DNA of 64,000 nt, from positions 5,799,501-5,863,500 of the forward strand of contig CM066736.1 in NCBI GenBank assembly GCA_033961575.1, in the 5' to 3' direction. The notes under the pieces were generated by a model. The model was not told where the DNA came from. It searched no databases and saw only the letters and a program-made list of their open reading frames with translations. Made by a program: the position numbers and the translations under genes. The DNA is from Aselliscus stoliczkanus. Lineage: Eukaryota; Chordata; Mammalia; Chiroptera; Hipposideridae. Below, piece after piece: positions 22,231 to 33,632 of the stretch (position 1 is its first letter; every line of letters starts with the position of its first letter).

Positions 22231-23074
22231 GAGGTTACCACCCAGCCAGGTATTCAAAACCAACCACCACAAATGGTTAAAATGGTGTTATGTGTATCTT
22301 ACTAGAACAGAAAAAAGTTTGCATTAAAAAAAAAAGCACCACCACTCTCGCTGTTGACCCCGCATTCCCATTCTTAAGTGTGTGTGTGGGGGAGTAGATG
22401 CCCAGGCCCTTTCTGAGAACACAGTAAACCAACCAACAAGGAACCACAAGAGGCTTCCCAGAAAAGACGGGCTCTGGCCCAGTGTGGTGGGACAGCCCTG
22501 GGGCCATCTCCTCCCCTGGCCCCAGCTCTGGGTTCAGGGCCCCACGGCTGAGGTACTGGCTACTCTCCAGTTCCTGGAGACCTGTGGATCCGGGGTCACC
22601 AGAGACACACTCCGGGCCCACCGCCTGCTGCTTCTCACCTGGGCCTTGCAAATCGCCCCCGCCCCCAGGAAAAGGAGCCAGCTCGTCAGATCTGCACCAG
22701 GAGCAGCGGGTGGTGGGCATACTGCCAGTGCCTGCCTACTGAGCCTGGAGCCTGGGAGTGAGCACTGATGGCAATACCATTAAGGACAGTGACCCTTCAT
22801 GAAGTGTTCGCTACGCATGTGCCAGGCTCCGAGAGCAGGAGTTCTAAGGCTGAAATGTGTCGAGCAGCCCCACGCCAGCCTGCCCTGACACCTCCTTACT
22901 TCTGGGGAGGGCGGGGGGGGCCTTCCTTCCCTACCAACTCTCCTTCTGCCTGTAATGCCTGGCCCTGTTTGCTTTCATTTCTTGTTCCTCTGTACCCTTC
23001 CTAGGGCCTGGAAAGGCAGCTTGACTTTGAAGCTTGACTCCTCTGCCCTGACAGCTCTACCTGGCTGTGACTAG

Positions 23075-23235
23075 CCAGTTGCTCCAACTTTCTGAGCCTC
23101 AGTTTCCTTATCTGTAAAATGGGAACAATGGCACATGGCTCGGGGGTGTGGTGAGGACTGAGTTAATCCCATGTAAAATACCAAGTGCCTGGCATAGAGT
23201 AAACCCTCAGTAAAAGCTGTATTATTACTATCACT
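23075..23235 (+). mobile_element. MIR SINE fragment
   Basis: 'gagcctcagtttccttatct', 'gtaaaatgggaacaatggca' and 'aagtgcctggcatagagtaa' in sense order. Confidence 0.8.
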
Positions 23236-24004
23236 CAGTTTAGAAATCTCACTCCCAAACTCACTGTATGTGAAATCCTCTGGGGTTTCTACCCTCCTCC
23301 TGGAGGGACATGCACAATCTAGAGCTGATTTGGGGTCTGACCCCTTTGAGACTCTGGTGACAATAACACCCAGGTATAATATACTCACAGGACTTCTCAG
23401 ACAATTTCAACAGGACTCACAGATCTTGCTCTGGATTTCCCACAAACATGATTGTATGAACGCTTCAGCCCAGGAGTTTACAAAATGTTACAAGTTCCTG
23501 TAACTCTGGAGCAGTGCCATCAGGATGCTGACTGCTTTTAAGACTGTTGAAGGCCTAATGCCAGCCCTGAGAATTCTTAGTATATGCCGGTGAGAGGTAT
23601 GGGGCATCAGGGCGGGCCACCAGGGCACGGTGAATGAAAGGCCACATCTGGAGGCTGCTTCCCAGGGCTGTCCACGCTAGAAAAACGGGGGCACACACCC
23701 TCTAGCAGAGGTGCCTCCTGCCACTTCCCCACCCCCAGCACTTCCTCTTCCTGTTTTGGCCTGCTGCCCCGGAACCTGAAACCCAAGAAGGGACAAGCAG
23801 GAGAGCCTGCTGCTTGGCTGCCCCAGGTCCACTGGCTACTGATACCCTCACCGGAAATGTCTGAGCCCATTAGGTGTGTCAGGCCGAGCTGGGCCCTGGT
23901 GATGGCAACAGTGGGGGCATATACAGGTGACGCTTCCAAGCTGTTCCCTTACCTGGCTGTCTCCCCCTCTATATAGCCAGTAAGTGTGAACTGACTCCTC
24001 CACT

Positions 24005-24185
24005 TACATAGCTGGTGACCTTGGACAAATACCTCAGCCTCTCTGTGCCAGAGCTTCTGCCTCTATGAAAATAGGGGCCTACTTCTTACAGTTGTTGAGG
24101 ATTCAATGAGTTCACAAATATAAAAAAGTCCTTAGAACATGACCTGGCATACAATAAGCTTAATAAAGTGTCAATGATCAGTAGT
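24005..24185 (+). mobile_element. MIR SINE fragment
   Basis: 'agctggtgaccttggacaaa', 'ctcagcctctctgtgccaga' and 'aacatgacctggcatacaat'; followed directly by an antisense MIR at about 24195-24315. Confidence 0.7.
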
Positions 24186-24351
24186 AACATCATTATTATT
24201 CTTTTACACATGAAGGAACTAAGGCTCAGAGAGGTGGTCAGCTGTCCCAAAGGTTATACTGCTGCTGAGTGGGGGATCTGCACTCAAGTCCATTTGGCTC
24301 TGAAGCCAGTGTGCAAAGGGGGTACTAGGGGTGCTTCCCTCACATGGCTGC

Positions 24352-24672
24352 TACTATAGACTGAATGTTTGTAGTCCCTCTAAATGTATACATTGCAACC
24401 CAAACCCCGAATGTGACGGTGTTAGGAGCTGGGATATTTGGGTGTGAGTAGGTCACAGGGGGTGGAGCCCCCATGATGGAATTAGCGCCCTTATAAGGCG
24501 AGACCCTCATCTCCCACCATGTGAGGACATAGTGAGAAGCTGGCTTTTGCCAGATATCGAATCTATGGGTGCCTTGATCTTGGATTTCCAGCCTCCAGAG
24601 CTGTGAGAAATAAATGTTTATAAGCCACCCAGTCTGGGGTGTTCTGTTGTAACAGCTCGGATGGACTAAGAC
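24352..24672 (+). mobile_element. MLT1-type MaLR solo LTR
   Basis: 'agactgaatgtttgtagtcc', 'gtcacagggggtggagcccc', 'gccttgatcttggatttcca', 'gctgtgagaaataaatgttt' and the terminal 'tggactaagaca' form a near-complete sense LTR with its AATAAA. No internal retroviral sequence remains. Confidence 0.85.
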
Positions 24673-24777
24673 AGTTGCCAAAGAGATTAAATGAGGTCTT
24701 GACATGTTAAGTGTTTAACACAAGGCCGACCCACAGGAGGTGCTCAATAAATCTCTGTTAAAAAGAAAAACACAGCT

Positions 24778-24905
24778 GGGCCGGCCAAGAGGCACAGTGG
24801 TTAAGAGCTGGCTTGGGAGGCCGGCGGCCCCGGTTCGGGTCCCACATATGAGGGCCAGTGACACTGCCCTCAAAAAAAAAAAAGAAAAAAAGAAAAAAAG
24901 AAAGA
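24778..24905 (+). mobile_element. Short-form tRNA-headed SINE
   Basis: GGGCCGGCCAAGAGGCACAG head to CACTGCCCTC, then an AAAG-rich tail. Flanks share an imperfect [18 protein letters not shown] repeat. Confidence 0.85.
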
Positions 24906-26123
24906 CACAGGCTTGAAGCAGAAGAGAAATAGCGCCTGCACACCCTCACTCACTGTAGAGTGCTGACCCCATGTGCCCATAGCCTACCCATAGGGGTGGA
25001 AGAGGGGTAAGAACCCCGACTCGGCCTCATCTGCCCCAGCTACAATCCCCGGGGGCAGAAGGAGAATGCTTCCCCAAACCACACCTGGCCAGATGGCCAC
25101 ACAAGCAGGACAGACACCACGCTTTCCATACTATTTGTCACACCCTTAGGTCATAGGCTCCAGAGCCACACACAGCTGCTGGGACACCAGAATGGGCCAG
25201 CCCTCCTCAGGTTCTTGAGCTGGGTGGCTCAGTCTCAATGCTGGGCCCTCAGAGGAAGAGGAAGGGGCCTGCTGCTGTGTTCGGGAAGGAACCCCATCAC
25301 CCTTGCTGGACCCTACAATTCCTGGAACTTTCCACACAGGCTGGCTGTATGTACCGTTCCCCCATTGGGGAGCAAGTTCAGTGCCATGGGGCTGAAAAAG
25401 GAATGGTTGGCACAAATAATGGATCCTGATGGAAGCTGTTCACAGGAATAAAAGCCACTGCGTTTTCCCGAACGCTTCTGGCTTGGGAAATCTCTCCATG
25501 GGTAGGAAGAGTCAAGTCAAGGGGGCCCCATGGAATCTGGCAGGCGACTCCCAGGGCCCTAGCTGAGTCCCAGAGAGATCAGATCAGATTGCAAGCAGCT
25601 TCACAAGGTAAATATAGCTGGAGCCCGTTAACCCAAAATAAACAGCTCCCAGCCAGCCACAAGCCTGCTTCAACCTGGCCACAGGGGTCCCAAAGGGGTC
25701 GGAAGGGCAAGAGACAGCCAGCCACACCTCACACCGGTCCATGCACCCCTCACAAGAGATACTGGGATGCCAATTTTCAAGCATGAGCCAAGATGATCAT
25801 GTGATCTGAAGGGTAGTATCTGGCTGGCTTTGCCAGCCGTCTCTGTCCACTATGCCTGAATGCCAACCACCTCTTCACCCCTCCTGGGCTCCATGGAGAC
25901 CCCGGACACCTGGAAGTCCAGGCCCTTCTGAGGCAGCCCTCCAATGACTGGCCCGATCCCGTAGCACCCACAGCTGGGAGACACAACTCTCCTTTCCCAA
26001 GCCTAGGCTTCTCTTATTCACTTTGAGGAGCCTGGAACAGGAGGGCTGCCAAGCTGCAGTCACCCAGGGTCACCCAGAGCTGTCTGAGCCTGCCGGCCCC
26101 ACCTCAGATGCAAACTATCTATT
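24906..26123. other. ORAI1 intron, unique-looking stretch
   Basis: No recognised repeat or coding exon. Confidence 0.5.
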
Positions 26124-26136
26124 AAGAGAGGACTGA

Positions 26137-26273
26137 GGGCTGGCTGAGTGGCGCGGTGGTTAAGCGCTGGCTTGGGAAGCCAGCGGCCCCGGTTCGGGTC
26201 CCACATATGAGGGCCGGTGACACTGCCCTCAAAAACAACAACAACAAAAAAATTAATTAAAAAAAATAAAACA
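26137..26273 (+). mobile_element. Short-form tRNA-headed SINE
   Basis: GGGCTGGCTGAGTGGCGCGG head with A-rich tail. TSD AGAGAGGACTGA flanks it at about 26124 and 26276. Confidence 0.9.
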
Positions 26274-27358
26274 AAGAGAGAGGACTGAGGCCCAGTCCAG
26301 CAGTTACAAACTCTTTTGACCACTACAGTCCAGTGCTCCAAACGTTTCTATAAATAGACACACGCACATTTTAACAGAAACAAAAGTTCCACCAAATAAT
26401 ACTTATCCTTAAAAGCACGAACACGGTCTAATTCTTACAACACGCACCATATGCCACGCACGCCGCTACTTTCTATTTCATTCCATTCTTATTCCATTAA
26501 AAGAAAATTGCTGGTTGCAGCTCACTAAATTTATGTCATAAGCCACTAATAGGTTGAACCTGCTGACTGGGTCAGGGAAGGGGGGCAGAGAACAGGCCCA
26601 GACTCGGTCTTCATCTGGCTAATCCGACTGTTTTAGATTTTACCTTCCAAGTCACCCATTCCATGGCCTCCCAGGTCAGCACGCGGCCATTCCTTCATCC
26701 ACGGAAAATATTTATTGTGAGCCCACACTATGTGCCCTGGAGGGTCTCGTGGCTCTGCTGGAGAGAAAGCGGAAAGTAAGACAGCCACTCCCGGCCCCTG
26801 GAAAGATGGCAGGCGCCAAACATTTAAGCAAATAAGTATTTTCAGGTTGGGATTCGTCGCCTCCCATCAGCATTCCTCTGTCATCACACTGACCAATATG
26901 TTTGAAAGATGTGAAGACATGTCCAGTTTCCTCTACTCTGCTCTGTTTCCCTCTGTTTCTCCAGCTGGGGGCCTGGCCCTCTAGGGGCCTCAGTAAAAGA
27001 ATGTGGAAGGAGGACTAAATGGAAGTCAGACCTGACCTTCAGGTATTTCGGCCCAAGGCCTCTGAAGTGTCCAACAGACGATCCTATGTGATCTACTGGA
27101 AATCAGAAGGCCATATTAGGACTTCCGATGACATTCATTTGTGATTGGGCTCATCTTTTCAGTGCTGTATTTTTATGCATGTTTTCATACACACCGTGTT
27201 GTATTAGAGCACATATACCTAAGCATACCTAAGATTAATTAATGCATAATACACATAATATGCATACGTATGCATGTAAGCACACGAATAGTGAGGCTAG
27301 CACTGACTATTTTTTGACAGGAGTGTGCACTCAAAAGCTTGGAGACCACCATTTAGAC

Positions 27359-27545
27359 CAGAGGTCGGCAAACTGCCCTGCAGACTGCAGTTTTTGTAGA
27401 GTTTTATTGGCATATGGCCACGCCTAATCACTTACCTATCAGCTGAACTGAAGTGGCAGAATTGAGTTTACCATGGAGATTTCATGGCCTGCAAAGCCAA
27501 AAATATTTACTCTCTGGCCCTTCACAGAAGTTGGCCGATTCCTGG
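27359..27545. mobile_element. hAT-Charlie nonautonomous element
   Basis: Terminal repeats CAGAGGTCGGCAAACT and GTTGGCCGATTCCTG are complementary, flanked by near-matching 8-bp ATTTAGAC and GGTTAGAC. Interior 'gtagagttttattggcatat' and 'atatttactctctggccctt' match the common Charlie-type MER family. The exact subfamily was not determined. Confidence 0.75.
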
Positions 27546-27670
27546 GTTAGACCAATGCTCCCAAAGAGGGCTGTCACATCATAGTCCCAGGAGATTCTTC
27601 TCTGAAGAAAAGCGTCTGTGGTCCCATCAGTTTGAGACATCACTTCTGGGGAGTATGTTAAAGGCCCCCA

Positions 27671-27851
27671 GGGGGTGGCCAGTTAGCTCAGCTGGTTAGA
27701 GAGCAGTACTCATAACACCAAGATTGCCAGTTCGATACCCACATGGGCCACTGAATTGCGACCTCCACAACTAGATTGAAACAACTACTTGACCTGGAGT
27801 TGATGGGTCCTGGAAAAACACACTGTTCCCCAACGAAAAAGAAGGAAAGAA
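27671..27851 (+). mobile_element. VES-type SINE
   Basis: GGTGGCCAGTTAGCTCAGCT with box B GTTCGATACCC, then CCTCCACAACTAGATTGAAA and GGTCCTGGAAAAACACACTG, the VES 3' body. TSD AAGGCCCCCAG at 27660-27670 and 27852-27862. The head strongly resembles a tRNA but lacks a foldable full cloverleaf. Confidence 0.88.
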
Positions 27852-28224
27852 AAGGCCCCCAGAAATTCCACTAGAGGGAAACCTGGCTTTTGTCTAAACT
27901 TTCTCAGTTTTATTTCTCTAAGAGAAGTCCCCACCTTGCTGATTAATGTAGTGACCCGATGGGAAGCCCTACAGTCCTTCACCAGACCTGGACCCAGCAA
28001 CCAGCAGAGCTCAATATAGATTCCAGCTGAAAATTCCAGAAATGTGCCATAGAAGCTTGTGAAGTTTTACAAAAGGCTTCTCAGTTAGGCAGGGAGCGCC
28101 ATCCTCCTGGGGCATTCAGCAAAATTCCGTGTCTGCACAGCCCCAAACTGGACATCTGGAAGACTTCAAAGGCCCAATTATCAACCAGCTACAGGGGACG
28201 TGAGAGAGGGTAGTTGAGTAGAAA

Positions 28225-28395
28225 AGGCTCCAAGTCAAGCTTGAATTCTAGCTGGGTGATTATAACCTCTATGAGCCTTCGTGTTCCTAATACTTTTAGA
28301 GCTAAGGATTAAATAAGCATGAAAGAAAAAGGTCCAGGCACATGCCTGGTGTTCAGTAAATAGTAAGATCATCAACATTATTCTAGAATTCATCA
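28225..28395 (+). mobile_element. MIR SINE fragment
   Basis: 'ttgaattctagctgggtgat', 'agctaaggattaaataagca' and 'tgcctggtgttcagtaaata' suggest a diverged sense MIR. Confidence 0.5.
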
Positions 28396-28600
28396 TGTGA
28401 CTCCACCACTCTAAAACCTTCCATGGTTCCCCAGTGCCTATATGAGAGTTCAAACTTCCTAACAGCAGCATCTTCCCTGGCTAGATTCATCTTTCTAGGC
28501 ACCCTCAACTCCAGCCACACCAGCCCCACTGCCTTTCCCCGAGACACTATAATTTCTCATCTTTGTAACTAATTGTTCCTGACACTTCCTTTAGTCAGAG
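28396..28600 (+). mobile_element. L2 LINE fragment
   Basis: 'ctctaaaaccttccatggtt', 'ccccagtgcctatatgagag' and 'caactccagccacaccagcc' are in L2 3'-end order. Confidence 0.65.
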
Positions 28601-28756
28601 GGCTCTTCCCCAAGCCCTAACTCTACCACCTTCTTAGCTGGAATCATTCGTCTAAAGCAGTTAAGTCTTATAAAAGCAGCCCCAGCACCATGGGAACAAG
28701 GGTAAATGAGATTCCTGGATACCCGGGCCAGGTATAGTCTAAGTGCTTTGCAAATA

Positions 28757-29250
28757 CAGATGCTCGTTGATTTATGATGGGGTTACATCCCAATAAAACG
28801 ATGGTAAGTTGAAAATGTCCTAAGTCAAACATGTATTTACTGCACCTACCCTACTGCACATCATAGCTTAACTGCGCCTACCTTACAGGTGCTCAGATCA
28901 CTCACGTTAGCCTCCATGGGTCACAACTATTGTGTCCCTGAAAATAAGACCGGGTCATATATTCATTTTTGCTCTAACAATCTACATTTATTCAAACGGT
29001 CATGTCTGGCTGACGATCTTAACTGGGGCTTATGTTTGGGGTAGGGCTTATATTACAAGCATCCTGAAAAATCACGTTAGGGCTTATTTTCCGGTTAGGT
29101 CTTATATTTGGAGAAACAGTATCAAACACAAAGCCTGTTTTATAATAGAGTGTTGAATATCTCATGTAATTTATCATGCATATCACTTTTATACCATCAT
29201 AAAGTTGAAAAGTCTGTTAGGTCAAACCATCTGAAGTTGGGGATTATCTG
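28757..29250 (-). mobile_element. Tigger/MER44-like element, host of a nested insertion
   Basis: Left end CAGATGCTCGTTGATTTATG and right end GGGGATTATCTG are inverted repeats flanked by TA on both sides. Interior 'gaaaatgtcctaagtcaaac', 'agcttaactgcgcctacctt' and 'agtgttgaatatctcatgta' match Tigger2-class order. It splits a MIR-like element (28715-28756 and 29251-29410) and is itself split at 28931-29119. Confidence 0.75.
28931..29119. mobile_element. Young nonautonomous DNA transposon nested in the Tigger
   Basis: About 189 bp with imperfect terminal inverted repeats: left TCCCTGAAAATAAGACC, right end complement TCTCCAAATATAAGACC. An apparent TAT duplication flanks it (28928-28930 and 29120-29122), and removing it restores the expected Tigger order. 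A 3-bp duplication would fit a PIF/Harbinger-like element, but I cannot assign the family. Confidence 0.6.
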
Positions 29251-29410
29251 TACTCACTCAATGAATGAGGGTACAGGTATTACCCCCATTTTACAGATGA
29301 GGAAACTGAGGCCCAGAGACATGAAGTGTCTTCCCCAGGATTTCAGTTGTACGTGAAAGAGCCAGGACTTGAACCCACGATGCCTGGCTCCAGAGTCCCT
29401 GTTCTTACTT
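29251..29410 (-). mobile_element. MIR SINE fragment (right half)
   Basis: 'cccattttacagatgaggaa', 'actgaggcccagagacatga' and 'cttgaacccacgatgcctgg' are antisense MIR; the left remnant precedes the Tigger at about 28715-28756. Confidence 0.8.
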
Positions 29411-31410
29411 TGTGTGGGCATACCCGAGACTCCCACCACTCTGATGCTTCCTCTCCCATAGCAATGGGGCCACACCACAGACACAAGGCTCTGGAGCTTA
29501 TGGCCAGGTAACCTTGGGAAAAGTCCTTCAACCCTCACCAGGTTGTGTGCCCATCACAAGGGACGGTACAAGTACAACCCTTAGGACAAAGTCTAGCTTC
29601 TCGCAAGAGCCCAATCAATAACAGCAATGATTACTATTAGTAATTAGCACCATCAGTAGTACAAGTAATGTCTTACTCATCTCCATGCCCCTTGGATTCT
29701 GAATCCATCACAAAGGCTCAAAATAATGTCTTATGATTTGAGCCCTTCCTTCCAACTCATTTTCACAGAAATTCCAAGCAACTTTTAAACTCGCCCTGGA
29801 ACCTGGGAACAAAAGGGTGCTGGCGGGCAGAGAACTTGAGGAGGCAGATAATCCAAAAATAATTGATCCCAGGTCGTGGAAAGCATTTTGTTTACGGCAG
29901 CAGGCTGACCTTCCCAATTATCTTCTGCTTAGGCTAACATTACAGCCTGCCCTCCCCAGCAAACCAAGACTGCCATGTGTGTTCGCCACGGTCCTGCAGG
30001 GACAGGGACAGGCTGAGCCTGGCAGCCTCTCACTGAGAGGTAAACTGAGGCACGGATGGTCTGAATCATAGCCCTTGAGGGTAACCTTTGGCTCAAGAGC
30101 ACCGGCAGGATGCTGATCATGTTGACCATGTGCTACATCCAGGGTCCCTGGCAGGTTTGGCGTATGGATGCTGAGCTCAGACAGTACCTTGTTTCTAGAA
30201 ATGCCAGCAGGAGAGGGAAGCTTGTCTGCAGACCAGAGGGTCCAGCTAAGGTGTACATCATCAGATCCAGAAAATTCTTCAACCTTTCGTGGGCCCAACT
30301 GGGCCTCGTAATGAATCCTCATGCAAGTCCCTGAGATAGCAGGATATGTGTCCTTTTTGTACACGTGAGAAAACTGGCTCCAAAGAGTCAAGTCGTTTGT
30401 CTGAGGTCCCATGGCCTATCACCCCAGCACATGAGGCCACCTGGCCAGGCCTTTCCACCCATGAGGGGAGGAAGTCTCTCAATCCCCTCCATGCTCTTGG
30501 GAGACCCTCCCTCAATCTCACCTGGAAATCAGGTGAGTCTGGTACACCGCTAATTTTCCCAGCCCCTGGAGATCAAAGGTCATGTCAGCGCCTCTCGTTT
30601 TCCACATCTCTAGGAAGTCCTGGGGGCAGGAAATTGGTAGTGCTGACTCACAGGACAAGGAGAGTAGTCCAGGAAACTTGCTCACTTAGTTTCCATGGTG
30701 CTGGGCTGTGCAGCACCCCTTCCTCTCAGAGGCTCACTCACAAGGTTGGGTGTCTGTGGTGGAGGTGAGCTCTCCTCCCCAACGCAACCCCATCTCTCCC
30801 ATAGATTTGCAGGCCCATGACAGCTACCCTCTTGTAACCGCCTCCCTGGAATGGAGGTTGCCATAGGGTTGAGCCCTTCCTTGCCGGCAGAACTTTTGGG
30901 GATTCCATTAGTGAAGCCAGGAAGCCTTTGCCACACCGACTGAGGAAAATAAGGGTCCCCAAGAGACAGTCTGGGTGAGCCAAGACCCTCCCAATGCCAC
31001 TGGCTGCCCCTGCCTCCAGACTTCCCTCACTGTTTTTAGCAAAAGAGGGAGGAAACATTTGATTAGCAGGCCAGGCTTCTTGGGGAGGGAGAGAGGACTA
31101 GAGAAAGCAGGACACTGTCAGCCCCCTGGATCCTCACTTCTCCTGGAATGGGAAGGCTCTGGGCAGCTATGAATTTACGACCCCAAGAAAAAGGGGAAGA
31201 GACATTCCACCATCTTAAACCCAGAGCAGCGCAATGACGACCTGACCATCCCTGCTGTCACTCCCCTCCCCCAAACTGTAACATTTTATTTTGCTGAAAA
31301 CAAACTTTTCTGCTCTGGTTCTCATTCCCTAGGAGGCCTAGTCCACACATGTCCCTGGCTGGGCATCGATCAGAGCTCCATACACACAAATGACAAAAGT
31401 GCCCAAGAGA
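29411..31410. other. ORAI1 intron, mostly unique-looking
   Basis: No coding exon recognised. Several short open frames occur but have no family resemblance. Confidence 0.5.
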
Positions 31411-31419
31411 GTTCTGAAG

Positions 31420-31585
31420 AGTGCCAACTGACCTGGGTTCAAATCCCACCCCAGCAGACTAGCTGTGTGGCCTTGACAAAGTCCCCTGACAACATCACCT
31501 CAAAGGGTAGTAGAGTCGTCTGTGGAAGTTAGGGAACCTACACAATGCCTAGTACATAGTGAGTGCTTGGGAAGTGCCAACTCTT
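31420..31585 (+). mobile_element. MIR SINE fragment
   Basis: 'cctgggttcaaatcccaccc', 'gctgtgtggccttgacaaag' and 'gcctagtacatagtgagtgc' in sense order. An antisense MIR lies at about 31780-31870. Confidence 0.75.
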
Positions 31586-32966
31586 CTAAGACATTCTTCA
31601 GGCAAAGGCCTACAGAGACTGGTGGTCTCTTAGGGTCTGGGATTGAAAGACCAGAAGTTCATCACATCAACCTCAACTAAAAACTAGTCACTTCCTTACA
31701 CACACACACACACAAACACAGTTTCTCTCAACGCTCCCTCCATATAATTCTTAAAGTCAGAGCAACTTCTGAGTAGCAGCCTTCATTTATGGATTCAGAA
31801 GTCAAGGCTCAGAGAGGGATTTGTCTGAGGTCACACAGGCAGCAAGTGGCAGAGCTGGGGCAGTTCTTCCCACCCCCAATCTCCTGGCCTCCGCACTGTA
31901 GCCCAGCAAGTCCTGGGTCTGCTCAGGGCTTCTAAAAAGTGCAGGCTCCACTGTCTTGGCCCACTTGTTTGTAGAGCACAGGGAGAGCCCCAGACATCCT
32001 CCCTTCCCAGGAAAGCATAAAGGGTGTAGCCGCTCCTTTCCTCAAGGCTAAGGGCTTAGCTCACTCACTGACAAGCAAGGGTACTCTGAGTTACAGACCT
32101 TTTTTTTGGGGGGGGGGCGGGAAGGGGCAGATCCCATTCAAGCAGGCCGATAATCAGGAGTTGTAACGTAGTGCCCTGGGAGACTCCAAGATTCCAGGCC
32201 TGAAGGCATCCCCAGGGCCACTTCTCTGCCCAAACAACTGCCTCACTTACCCCACCCCTCAGAGGCTTCCTTCTCACTCCAGACCAGCCCTGCACGGGGA
32301 GAGGAAACCATGCCTACCCCCAAAATCAAGAAAGAGCCCATTCAACGGGGGAACATGTCCCATCCTCCTCCCCCACACCCAGTGACTCAGTGGCAACTTG
32401 CGGGAGAAGAAACTGAGGGTGGGGACTGGCTGTCAAACCCCCAGGCTGAGGCACTCGGAAAATGTGATGGGAGATAGGGTGTCAGGAAATCCCCTCTACT
32501 AGGTGATAAAGGAACGTCTGATCGCAGGTGGTGGGGGCACGATCTCAGGTGTTGGGGCCCAGCTCCGCCTCCCCACCTCCTGACACCTGCTCCCGCGATC
32601 AGACCCTTTATGTCCTTTCTTTCCCCCAAACACACGTAGGACGGTGTTCTTACAAGTCTACCTCGCGGATCCTGCTGTTGCTCCCTCCTTGCTGCATCGA
32701 GCCTGCCCATCTGAAGGCACCAGAGTCCCTCCCTCCCCTCCCCCGACATGTGCGTGACACCGAATCGTCCACAGCGGGTGTCACTCGTTGCCCACCTCTT
32801 CTCACGTCCAGCCCCTCTGGCGCCTTCCACGGTCCGCGACAGCCTTCTCCCAGCTCGTCCCCTCACCCCCAGCCCGCCTCGCTTGCTCCCCTGTGGGCCA
32901 CGTCGGGGCTGCGGGCGGAGCGGCCAGGACCGGGGAGGGGGGCAGGGCTGGGCGGCCCAAGCTCAC

Positions 32967-33266
32967 CATGGCGAAGCCGGAGAGCAGAGCCGAGGTCCGG
33001 CTGGAAGCTTTGAGCTTGGCGCGGCTCAAGTAGAGCTTGCGCCAGGACAGCGCCTGCATCGAGTGCTCGTTGAGGCTCATCACCTCGGAGTAGCTCTGAC
33101 CGATCCAGTCCGGGTAGGTGACGGAAGGCGGCGGCGGCGGCGACCCCGCGGGCTCCCCGTCCCCGCTGCGGCGGCGGCTCCGGCGGCTGCCGCTGGTGGT
33201 GCTGCCGCCGCCGAGGGGAAGCTCCGGGCTGCTGCTGCTCGGGGGCGGGGCGGGCTCCGGATGCAT
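32967..33266 (-). CDS. ORAI1: ORAI1 exon 1
   Basis: Encodes residues 1-100: [18 protein letters not shown], a Ser/Arg/Pro-rich N-terminus with the RRSRRR basic patch, the conserved [20 protein letters not shown] block, and the start of TM1 ([13 protein letters not shown]), then donor GTGAGC. Arg90 corresponds to human R91, mutated in human ORAI1 immunodeficiency. The first ATG has a poor Kozak context (TCC-ATG-C), while Met63 (33080-33078) has G at -3. This fits the known leaky-scanning origin of the shorter Orai1-beta. One residue is missing near position 48 relative to human. Confidence 0.97.
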
Positions 33267-33539
33267 GGAGCACGCTGCGAAGGCGCGGGCCGGCCCGGGC
33301 GCCTGCGGAGGCAGCGGCCCCCACTCCGCCTCCGCCGGAGGAGCCGCCGCCTGCCGCTCGTGCGGGCCGGGGCCTAAGGCGACCGGCCGCGGAGGACTGG
33401 GAGGAATTCCACGAAGCCGCTGCAGCCTCGACTCGCAGGCCAGTCGCGCCGCTTGCAAAAGCTCCAGGCGGCCGCGACGCGAGCCTGCGCGCGAGCCAGC
33501 GTCCCGGATCCCCCAACCGGACCCTCAGCGCGGGCCACG

Positions 33540-33544
33540 ATTGG
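33540..33544 (-). promoter_or_regulatory. CCAAT box
   Basis: ATTGG on the plus strand (CCAAT toward ORAI1), inside the CpG island roughly 275 bases upstream of the start codon. Confidence 0.5.
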
Positions 33545-33560
33545 CCGCCGCCCCAGGCTT

Positions 33561-33568
33561 ATTTGCAT
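33561..33568 (-). promoter_or_regulatory. Octamer motif ATGCAAAT
   Basis: Perfect POU/OCT octamer on the minus strand, 17 bases upstream of the CCAAT box. This is the arrangement seen in many lymphoid promoters; use by OCT1/OCT2 is inferred. Confidence 0.55.
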
Positions 33569-33588
33569 ACGCCCCGCCCACCCTAGCA

Positions 33589-33613
33589 CCCCGCCCACGA
33601 GGGGTGGGCGGGG
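33589..33613. repeat. 10-bp inverted repeat of GC boxes
   Basis: CCCCGCCCAC (33589-33598) and GTGGGCGGGG (33604-33613) are perfect inverted copies with a 5-bp spacer. Both arms fit SP/KLF binding sites. Confidence 0.7.
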
Positions 33614-33622
33614 GCGGCGAGA

Positions 33623-33632
33623 GTCATGTGAC
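33623..33632. promoter_or_regulatory. M-box/CLEAR-like E-box
   Basis: GTCATGTGAC contains TCATGTGA, the MITF/TFE-family M-box, and differs by one base from the CLEAR consensus GTCACGTGAC. Confidence 0.4.

Larger units (their letters stand above)
21829..32966 (-). other. ORAI1: ORAI1 intron 1
   Basis: An 11.1-kb intron with consensus ends (GTGAGC ... CCCCAG on the minus strand). It is packed with MIR, L2, one MaLR LTR, hAT and Tigger remnants and SINEs, listed separately. I see no alternative coding exon. Confidence 0.85.

Noticed and set aside
24352..24672. Possible endogenous retrovirus
   Set aside because: Only solo MaLR-type LTRs are present here and at the other three sites; no gag, pol or env sequence accompanies them.
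27671..27740. tRNA-like sequence with box A and box B
   Set aside because: It is the head of a VES-type SINE with its own 3' body and an 11-bp target duplication, not a tRNA gene. The same applies to all other tRNA-like heads in the window.
32802..33458. Open frame extending ORAI1 upstream of its ATG by 64 codons
   Set aside because: Homology to ORAI1 begins at MHPEP; the extension is GC-rich 5' UTR or promoter sequence.
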